Assembly: GCA_003517725.1 (NCBI GenBank)
Contig: DOZZ01000049.1
Location: 6,729 to 14,978 of the forward strand
Direction: 5' to 3'
DNA: 8,250 nt
Origin: Bryobacterales bacterium
Lineage (GTDB): Bacteria > Acidobacteriota > Terriglobia > Bryobacterales > Bryobacteraceae
The notes beneath the pieces were generated by a model that ran no database searches, was not told the origin of the DNA, and saw only the letters and a program-made list of their open reading frames with translations. This document shows, one piece after another, positions 1-7,291 of this stretch. Made by a program: the position numbers and the translations under genes. Each line of letters begins with the position of its first letter. Position 1 is the stretch's first letter.

Positions 1-187
1 GGCGGATGGAGCCTTTGCCGTAGTCGGCCGCTTCCTGGCGGGCGACGGCCTCCAGTTCCGCGGCTGAGAAGACTACGGCGGCGCCGGCTGGCAGATGGCC
101 GGACTCAATCTGATTTAGTTTGATCTGGCCCATCTCGAGCAGGCCCGGGGGCCCCAGCGCGAGCAACAACAGCAATATGAGCCACAT
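1..187 (-). CDS. Putative exported protein of unknown function (partial, cut by left edge)
   Basis: Only the first 62 codons are in the window and the frame stays open to the edge. The product starts MWLILLLLLALGPPGLLE, a short hydrophobic stretch that resembles a signal peptide or N-terminal anchor, although it has no basic residue before the hydrophobic core. A polar segment follows (GQIKLNQIESGHLPAGAAVV, then an acidic/Ala-rich AAELEAVARQEAADYGKG). I do not recognise the family from this fragment. Its ATG shares bases with the TGA of the upstream vWA gene (TGATG), and a GGTGAG ribosome-binding-like sequence lies 9 bases before it (plus-strand 197-202). It is therefore very likely the fifth gene of the MoxR cassette and translationally coupled to it. 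Export would put it in the same compartment as the vWA domains of its two membrane-protein neighbours, so it could be a partner or client of them (inference). Confidence 0.7.
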   Translation of the reverse strand, partial: MWLILLLLLALGPPGLLEMGQIKLNQIESGHLPAGAAVVFSAAELEAVARQEAADYGKGSIR

Positions 188-2703
188 CAGGCCGTGCTCA
201 CCGCGCCGCGGCCGCCGGCTAAGATCGTGCGGATACCGGCCCACTTGCGCGCGATCAGTTCGGCCAGATGCAGACACAACGCGGCCGCTACCAGGCCGGG
301 CCACAGGCGCAGGGTGGAGGGTTCGGTCTGGTTGCCGGCATCGAAGAGTTGCTGCACAGAAGGGCGGTAGTGGCCGCCGGTGGTTTGCGCGATCTGTTGC
401 AGCAGGGCTTCGTCGCTGCCGAAATCGGCCATCTCGGACTCCGGCCGATAAACCCCAATCTCGGGAAAGGCGCGGGATTCTTCCAGAGGGCGAACGCGGA
501 AAAGGCCCTGGTTGGAGCCGATGCGCACCTGCGCGCGATACTCGCCGGCCGCCACTTTGGTCAGACGCATGGGCTGGCGGAAAGCATTGGGGCCGATGGC
601 GAAGATGTCGGGAAGCGTGGCGGGTTCGAGGCCGCTCGACAGCTTGTAACGCACCACCAGTTCTTCCGAGGCGGAGTCCACTTCGGCGGTGGCTTCGATG
701 GTGGGCGCGTGCGGCAGCAGGTCGCGGGCTACGTTGGACCAGAAGCGGTCGTAGCCGGGCCAGCCGATCCAGTTGGCCGCCCAGCGGCTCTTGGCGTCGG
801 AGGTGAAGACGCCGGCGCGGCCCAGCCCGTACTGCCAGCGCACCAGCAGCGGATCTTTTACATCGATGCCCAAAATTTCGTCGGCGGTGGGCCGCGTTTC
901 ATAGCGCACGTAGCCCTTCAACGCCGGCGCATCGCTCATGCCGACTTTGTCGAGCACTTCGGCGGAATGCTCCACGCGTACCGTCACGGGCTTTTCAATC
1001 GCCGAGGTGCCGGTGTGCTCCTCGACGTCCTTCAACAGAATCTGTTCGAGCCCCGAGGGTTCGTTGAGGAAGTACGATTTGCCTTGCGCGGTAAGCGCGA
1101 CCTTTTCGAGATAAGCGCGGTTGACGTCCTGGCCCAGACCGACGGTCGAGATGGTGACATGGTGGCCGGCGGCTTCGCGCGAGAGCGTCATGCTGTCGCC
1201 CTCTTCGGAGATGCCGTCGGTCAGCAGGACGATGTGTTTATAGATGGCGTTGACGGGCCGGATTTTGCGGTAAGCCTCAGCGAGAGCGGGGGCAATCTGG
1301 GTGCCGCCGTCGGGCGTGATGCCGCTGATCAGGCGCTTGATGAGGGATCGGTCTTCCACTTTGCGCATCGGCACGGCCCACTGGAACGAATTGTCGAAGA
1401 TCAACACGGCCACGTTGTCGATGGGGCGCAGGTGATCCACCACGCCGATGGCGGCCTGGCGCGCGAGCTCGATCTTCTTGCCTTCCATGGACGAAGACTT
1501 GTCGATGATCAGCACTACGGCGGTGCCTTCGGGAGTGCGCGGCGGGGCCATCTTCGCGGGCAGTGCGCGCGCCAGCGGCGGCTCGGACCCGCCCTGATGG
1601 TCGACGTAGACGTTGCGCTCGCCCGCGATCCACAGTAGTCCCCCGCCCTGCCGTTCGAATTTTTCGAGGCGCGCCTGGTCCCACTGCGGGATGGCTTCCA
1701 GGTTCCAGTTGTTAAAGATGAGCAGCTGGTAAGCGGACAGATCCGCCGGCACGGCCGATGCGCGCGACACTTCGAAATGGCTGGCCTGTAACAGGCCCAC
1801 AAAGTGGCCTTCGCTATCGGGAGGATCGGCGGAGAAGAGCAGGGCGCGCGGGCGGCGCACCGTGACGGCCTCTTCGAAGCGGGCCGCGGCGCTGGTTTGG
1901 TCGGGCAGGAAAACGCGGCCCGACAGGTCCGTGGCGCCCGTGGTGTTCAGGCTGGCGCGCACGCGCACATGATTCTCGCCGGACTGCAACGTGATGGTGG
2001 TCTCGCCGATGTCGCGGCCTTCGGCGAAGAGAGCCACGCGCGCCGTGCTATCGTCCGGCGCGATGATCGCGAGATCCACCGGAAAGCGCTCGCCGCTGAA
2101 GACCTGATCGGGCACCGAGACTGACGCAATGCGTAACGGCGGGCGTGCTTGACCAGGCAGCGGCACGGTATCGATGGGAATGCCCAACTGCTGCGCCTGC
2201 CAGGCGGCGCGCAGCACGGAGCCCGAGTTTTCGTGACCGTCGGAAAGCAATGCCACGCGACGCACGGCATCGGCCGGCAGCGTGGTGATCGCGGCGTTCA
2301 GCGCGTCTTCGAGATTGGTGGCGCGGCCGTCGACGCCGGCTGTGGATTGCAACTGCCAGCGGCCATTGTGACGTTCCATCGGGCTGGGATGACGTGAGCC
2401 GCGGGAGAATGGGGTGACGCGCAGAATGTTGCGGCCGCGCGCGCTTTCGAGGCGATTGAGCAACTGCGACGAGGCGGCCAGATCCTGCGGCGGGATGCTG
2501 GCCGAGGTATCGACCGCGACGGCCAGCGCGACTTTGCTTTGCTGGAACTTCAGCACCGGCTCGGACAGCGCAACTAGTACGGCTATGGTGGCCGCAGCTT
2601 TCAACAGCAAGCCGGTTCGTTGCTGGCGATTGCGCCACTCCCACGCGGCCCAGGCCAGCGGCCCGGCGAGCAACAACAGCACCCAGGGATGGCCGAAGGT
2701 CAC
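187..2703 (-). CDS. Membrane protein with two vWA domains flanking a GATase-like region
   Basis: The 838-residue product starts at GTG, which overlaps the upstream TGA (GTGA). A GGAG 9 bases before it (plus 2713-2716) supports this start. Visible layout: membrane segments near 7-22 and 32-47; vWA domain 1 (about 58-180) with metal-site residues D65-x-S67-x-S69, T129 and D155 in LLSDG; a beta-rich linker (about 190-280); a class-I glutamine-amidotransferase-like region (about 285-382) with no evident catalytic Cys; vWA domain 2 (about 394-560) with D401-x-S403-x-S405, T468 in GGT and D496 in LLTDG; a C-terminal region; and a last membrane segment near 800-817. Basic residues after the first and last membrane segments suggest that the bulk lies in the periplasm. 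Both vWA sites look intact and able to bind a divalent metal. Such proteins are known from MoxR/Bat-type operons, but their ligand is not established. Domain boundaries are by eye. Confidence 0.9.
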   Translation of the reverse strand: MTFGHPWVLLLLAGPLAWAAWEWRNRQQRTGLLLKAAATIAVLVALSEPVLKFQQSKVALAVAVDTSASIPPQDLAASSQLLNRLESARGRNILRVTPFSRGSRHPSPMERHNGRWQLQSTAGVDGRATNLEDALNAAITTLPADAVRRVALLSDGHENSGSVLRAAWQAQQLGIPIDTVPLPGQARPPLRIASVSVPDQVFSGERFPVDLAIIAPDDSTARVALFAEGRDIGETTITLQSGENHVRVRASLNTTGATDLSGRVFLPDQTSAAARFEEAVTVRRPRALLFSADPPDSEGHFVGLLQASHFEVSRASAVPADLSAYQLLIFNNWNLEAIPQWDQARLEKFERQGGGLLWIAGERNVYVDHQGGSEPPLARALPAKMAPPRTPEGTAVVLIIDKSSSMEGKKIELARQAAIGVVDHLRPIDNVAVLIFDNSFQWAVPMRKVEDRSLIKRLISGITPDGGTQIAPALAEAYRKIRPVNAIYKHIVLLTDGISEEGDSMTLSREAAGHHVTISTVGLGQDVNRAYLEKVALTAQGKSYFLNEPSGLEQILLKDVEEHTGTSAIEKPVTVRVEHSAEVLDKVGMSDAPALKGYVRYETRPTADEILGIDVKDPLLVRWQYGLGRAGVFTSDAKSRWAANWIGWPGYDRFWSNVARDLLPHAPTIEATAEVDSASEELVVRYKLSSGLEPATLPDIFAIGPNAFRQPMRLTKVAAGEYRAQVRIGSNQGLFRVRPLEESRAFPEIGVYRPESEMADFGSDEALLQQIAQTTGGHYRPSVQQLFDAGNQTEPSTLRLWPGLVAAALCLHLAELIARKWAGIRTILAGGRGAVSTA

Positions 2704-4604
2704 GAGGCTTTTCTCCAGCTTTTGAGCGGCATGGGGACGGCGCGGCGCACGCGCCGGTTACGGCGGCCGAACAGCACCCACTCAATCAGAAAACAGGCGG
2801 CGCCTAACAGCGCGAGCCATTGCCAGAGGTCACGCGAGGCGGAACCGCCGTCCGGAGCCGCTGCGCCGGGGACGCCTTTTGGCACGCCCGCAGGCGCGTC
2901 CCAACGCGCCTCCCACATCTCGGGCAGCGAGAGCGTGTATACGGCTTCGCGGTCCCCGGCCTGCACTCTGACTTTGCCGCGCGCGCCGGCGTAGAAGCGC
3001 ACCTGGTGATCCTGCACGGTGAAGGGCACGCGCGTTCCGTCGTCCAGATGAACTTTCACGGAGTCTGCCGTGACGCCCGCATCGAGCGGCAGCGTGACGG
3101 TGCCGGGGGACTGCGCGCGCAATTCGGACAGGCGGAAACTTTCGGGCGCGACCCAGCGCAGAATGTTGGCGAACAGCAGCGGCGTGGCGAGCTCATAACG
3201 CAGCTTGGAAAGAGCAGGCTGAAAACCCATCACCAGCGTTTTGTGCTCGCCTGGACGCGCCAGAATCACGGGGCCGGCGTCGACCGAGGCGACCACTTCA
3301 TCGTCTTGAGCGGCCATGAAGACGGTGGGTACCACGCGCATGTCGCTGCCGCGCAGACCCGCGGTGAGGACGCTGTCGGGCGACCAGCGCAGAGCGGCCG
3401 GCGCGGTCAAGCGCGTGCGCACCGGGACGGGCGATTGCGACGGCGGAGGATCAAGCCAAAGGGTGTCGGCGGCGGGCCGCACAGCCGGACGAAAACGATC
3501 GAGCACGATCAGGCCGCCGGCCGCGTCTTCGGCGCGATACTGCGCGGTCGGATGAAAAGTGGTCTGGACAAACCGCGTGGCGGAGAACAGCGGGCGCAGC
3601 GCTTCGGGCGCATCACTATAAACGGTCACCTGCATGGAAGGCATGCTCGGCACATCGAGGAGGGCGCGGTTGTCGTCGGCGAAAGCATCGGGATCGAGCA
3701 GACGGACTTCGAGCACGCCGGCGGCGCGCGTGCGCCAGGTAAAGACGGCTTCGGCTTCCGAGGCTGGCGGCAGCGCCAGCACTTTGCCTCCGACGGGGGC
3801 GCCGTCGAACGACGCGGCCAGACTGGCCTGCCGCGCGGTGGCCCCGTAGTTGCGGACCGAGACGTTGGCCTCCCACAGCTCCGGATCGGCCGGGTTGCGC
3901 TTGAGCGCGATGCGGCGCAGGCCGGCGTTGTCGGGCGCGTCGTTCACCGGGATGACGCGCAGGTTGGCCGGAGCACGCACGGCTTCGGGCGCATCCGCCA
4001 CGCGCGCCGGGCCGATATAGGCAATGGCGCCGCGACGTCCACCGAGCTGCTGCGTGTTTTGCGCGAAGGCGAAAGCCCGCTCCAGGTGCAGCGCCGTGGC
4101 GCCCGGACGCGACGCGGCAATGGCCTGCTCCAGCGCAGTGCGCGATTCGACAAAAGCGGTGGCGGGCGCGGCCAGCGCGTCGGCGCGCACCAGCATCACT
4201 TCATCGTGCGCTGGCAGGGCCCGAACGTAGGCCACGGCGCGGTCGCGCGCATCGTCCATCAAGGTGCGGCCGGACGCGCTGCGCGAGCGGGCCGCCATCC
4301 ATGACGATGTATCGAGCAGCAGCACGTGTTGCGCCGGCAGTGCGTCGCGCGTGCCCCAACGCGGTTGCGCCAGAGCCAGCGCCAGCAGCAGCAAGCCCAG
4401 CAATTCGAGCAGCAGCGAGATGGGCTGCTGGATGTGCTTGCGGCGCTGCGGCGTCGAGGCTTTGCCGGCTTCGACCCAGAAGCGCAGCGTGGCCACGGCG
4501 ATGCGCCGGCGCGAGCGATCGAACAGATACAGTGCGGTGGTGATGGCCGCGGCCGCGCCGGCGATCGCCAGAAACTGCGCCAGGGTCAGGTTCAACAGGA
4601 ACAT
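2700..4604 (-). CDS. BatA-type membrane protein with degenerate vWA domain
   Basis: The 634-residue product has the layout of BatA / aerotolerance-regulator N-terminal-domain proteins: a first membrane segment (about 7-28) followed by basic FDRSRRR, a second one (about 61-80), then a vWA-like domain (about 92-220), a beta-rich middle, and a C-terminal membrane segment (about 593-612) with an Arg-rich tail. By the positive-inside rule the vWA domain faces the periplasm. The vWA metal site looks damaged. The usual DxSxS reads D98-T-S100-S-W102, and the late Asp normally found in a TDG-like motif is absent (IAYIGPAR at about 194-201), although T170 in GAT remains. The start ATG overlaps the DUF58 stop (TGATG), with GAGG 9 bases upstream (plus 4614-4617), and the stop overlaps the next gene by 4 bases. 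Bat proteins were first linked to aerotolerance in Bacteroides. Here a structural or scaffold role is inferred. Confidence 0.85.
   Translation of the reverse strand: MFLLNLTLAQFLAIAGAAAAITTALYLFDRSRRRIAVATLRFWVEAGKASTPQRRKHIQQPISLLLELLGLLLLALALAQPRWGTRDALPAQHVLLLDTSSWMAARSRSASGRTLMDDARDRAVAYVRALPAHDEVMLVRADALAAPATAFVESRTALEQAIAASRPGATALHLERAFAFAQNTQQLGGRRGAIAYIGPARVADAPEAVRAPANLRVIPVNDAPDNAGLRRIALKRNPADPELWEANVSVRNYGATARQASLAASFDGAPVGGKVLALPPASEAEAVFTWRTRAAGVLEVRLLDPDAFADDNRALLDVPSMPSMQVTVYSDAPEALRPLFSATRFVQTTFHPTAQYRAEDAAGGLIVLDRFRPAVRPAADTLWLDPPPSQSPVPVRTRLTAPAALRWSPDSVLTAGLRGSDMRVVPTVFMAAQDDEVVASVDAGPVILARPGEHKTLVMGFQPALSKLRYELATPLLFANILRWVAPESFRLSELRAQSPGTVTLPLDAGVTADSVKVHLDDGTRVPFTVQDHQVRFYAGARGKVRVQAGDREAVYTLSLPEMWEARWDAPAGVPKGVPGAAAPDGGSASRDLWQWLALLGAACFLIEWVLFGRRNRRVRRAVPMPLKSWRKAS
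2713..2716 (-). promoter_or_regulatory. Ribosome-binding site for the two-vWA membrane protein
   Basis: GGAG on the minus strand lies 9 bases before the GTG at 2703, inside the 3' end of the BatA-type gene. It supports the GTG start over a later one. The encoded N-terminus from this GTG (TFGHPWVLLLLAG) also begins directly with the expected membrane segment. Confidence 0.5.
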
Positions 4605-5485
4605 CAGGCCACGCCTCGGGCGCGCACCAGCGAATCGAAGATCAGGTCTTCGATCGGCATGGAAATGGGCACGCCCAGGTAGCGGCCGCCGTTACGCAGG
4701 GCCTGCTGCTGCAGTTGCGCGCTGTATGCATCGAAGCGCCGCGTGTATTCGGCCCGCGCGTGCCGGTCCACATCCATCTGGAGCACGGCGCCGGTCTCGC
4801 TATCGGTCAGGTCCAGTTCGCCGGTCCAGGGCGGCGTGCGCTCGTCGTCGGCCCACAACTGGATCAGCAGCAGCTCATGGCCGAAGTCGGCCAGATATTG
4901 CAGCGGGCGCAGGCAATCCTGATCATCCAGAAAATCGGAGATCAGGATGATCAGCCCCGGCTGTTGATCGGTACTGAGAAACTCGCGAATGGCGGCTTTG
5001 AAATCGGTGACGCCGCCGGGCGCCAGGGACGTCAGATAATTCATGACGGGCGTGAAGCGGTGACGCCCGCCGCCGCAGCGCTTGCCTTCGCGGATGTGCG
5101 ACGAGAACGGGTGGATGGCCATGCTGTCGAGCCGCACCAGGCCCACGTAGCAGAGCGCGGCGGTGAGCTTGCGCGCGTAGGTGAACTTGGCGGCATCGCC
5201 GGCGGCCATCGACGCGCTGCAATCGAGCAGCATGTGCACGGGCACGCGCGGCTCGATCTGGAACATCTTCAGAAAGAGCTTGTCCAGGCGCAGGTAGGCG
5301 CGCCAGTTGACGGCGCGCAGGTCGTCGCCCTGATGGAAGTGTCGATGATCCAGAAACTCCTGCCCGCCGCCCGCGAAGCGCGAGAGATTGTGGCCGCCGA
5401 CCAGGCCTGAAAACGACTTCTGCCAGTGGATGGTCAGGCGTTCCAGCCGCTCCAGAAACTTGCGGGCGAGAAGCGGCTCCTGCAT
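4604..5485 (-). CDS. DUF58 family protein (vWA-like fold), MoxR partner
   Basis: The product has 293 residues, about normal for the family. I place the start at the ATG at 5485, 8 bases after the moxR stop. The frame is open much further upstream, but that part runs over moxR in another frame and reads as Arg/Ala-rich noise, while MQEPLLARKFLERLERL is a typical DUF58 beginning. The family signature is present at residues 51-66 (HQGDDLRAVNWRAYLR). A vWA-like metal-site pattern follows: D88-x-S90-x-S92, T160 in GGVTDF and D184 in ISDFLDD. No membrane segment is evident, so it is probably cytoplasmic, next to the MoxR ATPase. There is no clear ribosome-binding site, so translation is probably coupled to moxR. 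DUF58 proteins are regularly encoded directly after MoxR ATPases, and their biochemical activity is not established. Confidence 0.92.
   Translation of the reverse strand: MQEPLLARKFLERLERLTIHWQKSFSGLVGGHNLSRFAGGGQEFLDHRHFHQGDDLRAVNWRAYLRLDKLFLKMFQIEPRVPVHMLLDCSASMAAGDAAKFTYARKLTAALCYVGLVRLDSMAIHPFSSHIREGKRCGGGRHRFTPVMNYLTSLAPGGVTDFKAAIREFLSTDQQPGLIILISDFLDDQDCLRPLQYLADFGHELLLIQLWADDERTPPWTGELDLTDSETGAVLQMDVDRHARAEYTRRFDAYSAQLQQQALRNGGRYLGVPISMPIEDLIFDSLVRARGVA
4614..4617 (-). promoter_or_regulatory. Ribosome-binding site for the BatA-type gene
   Basis: GAGG on the minus strand lies 9 bases before the ATG at 4604, within the last codons of the DUF58 gene. Together with the TGATG stop/start overlap it supports coupled re-initiation. 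Confidence 0.45.
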
Positions 5486-5493
5486 GTTGATGA

Positions 5494-6507
<1,014 letters not shown>

Positions 6508-6532
6508 GCTGCTGCGGGGTTAAGACGGGTTG

Positions 6533-6661
6533 TAGTGTGGCCTTTAGGCTGCGGCTGGCTTCAGCCGGCCATCCGCGGTCGGTGGAGAAGTGCGGAGGTT
6601 ACGGATGTTCCGCATCGGGAGGACGCCGGCTGAAGTCGCCGGCAGCCTGAAGGCCACACTA
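6533..6661. repeat. Imperfect inverted repeat, 37-base arms (MITE/REP-like palindromic element)
   Basis: The arms are 6533-6569 and 6625-6661, with 32 of 37 positions complementary. The outer 12 bases (TAGTGTGGCCTT) and the inner 11 (CTTCAGCCGGC) match perfectly, and the mismatches cluster in the middle. The 55-base spacer holds smaller complementary pieces: CATCCG 6570-6575 with CGGATG 6602-6607, and TGCGGA 6591-6596 with TCCGCA 6609-6614. These two pairings cross each other, so they would be alternative folds or a pseudoknot. The element fills nearly the whole gap between lutC and moxR, and its right end supplies the lutC TAG stop. Both ends read TA outside a GTGTGGCC terminus, which would fit a TA target duplication. 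It encodes nothing convincing. As RNA it would form a long hairpin, but no T-run follows on the minus strand, so it is not a standard terminator. Confidence 0.85.
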
Positions 6662-7291
6662 CTGGCCGATCACTACAACATGGATTTCGCCGGGGCCGTG
6701 GACGCCGCGGATCGAGATCTGCTCGATGTCGCCGGTGCGGCTGGGTCCGGTGATCAGCACCATGGAGCTGGCATAAGTGGCGGGATCGGGGAGTACGGCG
6801 AAGAGGTGGTCGATGCCGGCCAGCACGCGCTCGGCCGGGAGCACGGCGATGTGGAGAGGCGGCAGCAGCGAGATCATGCGCGGATTTTCGGGACCCGCGA
6901 GCATCACCAAACTGCCGGTGGCGGCGAGGGCGTATTCAGCGCTGGTGATGCCGGCCGGTAGCGTGGCGCAGTGCTGGCGCAGGACCTCGCGATCGGTGAC
7001 GCCCGAAACAACGCCGGAGATCGCCGGGATGCCGCAGGCGGCCAGCAGCGGGGCGTTGCTGGCGATCGCGGCGCGGCCATCCAGAAGCCTCGCGACTAGC
7101 GCACCGGCCTCTTGCGGCGAGGCGGCCTGGTGCATCACGCCACCCACGGCTTCGAAGCGCTCACGGAAGCGTTCGATGCGGTCGAAGGCGGCGGGCGGCT
7201 GTAGCCGCGCGGCGGGCGGTTCGGGAACTGGTTGGCCGGCGCTGCGGCCGAGCGCCGTGCGCACGTGCCGCAGCATGGCTTCGCGGCTCAT
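6659..7291 (-). CDS. lutC: LutC-type LUD-domain protein (lactate utilisation)
   Basis: The 210-residue product carries the conserved C-terminal LUD features: GITSAEYALAATGSLVM (114-130), GPENPRMISLLPPLHI (133-148), and the ending TGPSRTGDIEQISIRGVHGP (181-200) followed by GEIHVV. In LutABC-type systems it is one of three subunits that oxidise L-lactate to pyruvate in the cytoplasm. LutC itself has no iron-sulfur cysteine motif, and none is seen here. The ATG overlaps the lutB stop (ATGA), and AAGG (plus 7299-7302) sits 7 bases upstream. The TAG stop is made by the outer end of the inverted repeat, but the protein ends at about the usual place, so it looks complete. A role with another 2-hydroxy acid cannot be excluded from sequence alone. 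Confidence 0.93.
   Translation of the reverse strand: MSREAMLRHVRTALGRSAGQPVPEPPAARLQPPAAFDRIERFRERFEAVGGVMHQAASPQEAGALVARLLDGRAAIASNAPLLAACGIPAISGVVSGVTDREVLRQHCATLPAGITSAEYALAATGSLVMLAGPENPRMISLLPPLHIAVLPAERVLAGIDHLFAVLPDPATYASSMVLITGPSRTGDIEQISIRGVHGPGEIHVVVIGQ

Noticed and set aside
268..1638. Long plus-strand open frame (456 codons) opposite the two-vWA gene
   Set aside because: It lies fully antisense to a gene with clear domain motifs. Its translation is Gly/Ala/Arg/His-rich with no family pattern, as expected for a GC-rich shadow frame.
2820..4304. Long plus-strand open frame (494 codons) opposite the BatA-type gene
   Set aside because: Low-complexity Arg/Gly/His-rich translation, no recognisable motif, and fully antisense to a well-supported gene.
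6525..6545. Promoter -10-like TACAAC just before moxR
   Set aside because: Only four of six consensus positions match and no -35 element stands out at the right spacing, so it cannot be told from chance.
6508..6661. Rho-independent terminator after lutC
   Set aside because: The palindrome would form a strong hairpin, but it is very long, has a 55-base loop, and no T-run follows on the minus strand. Termination activity is possible but not shown.
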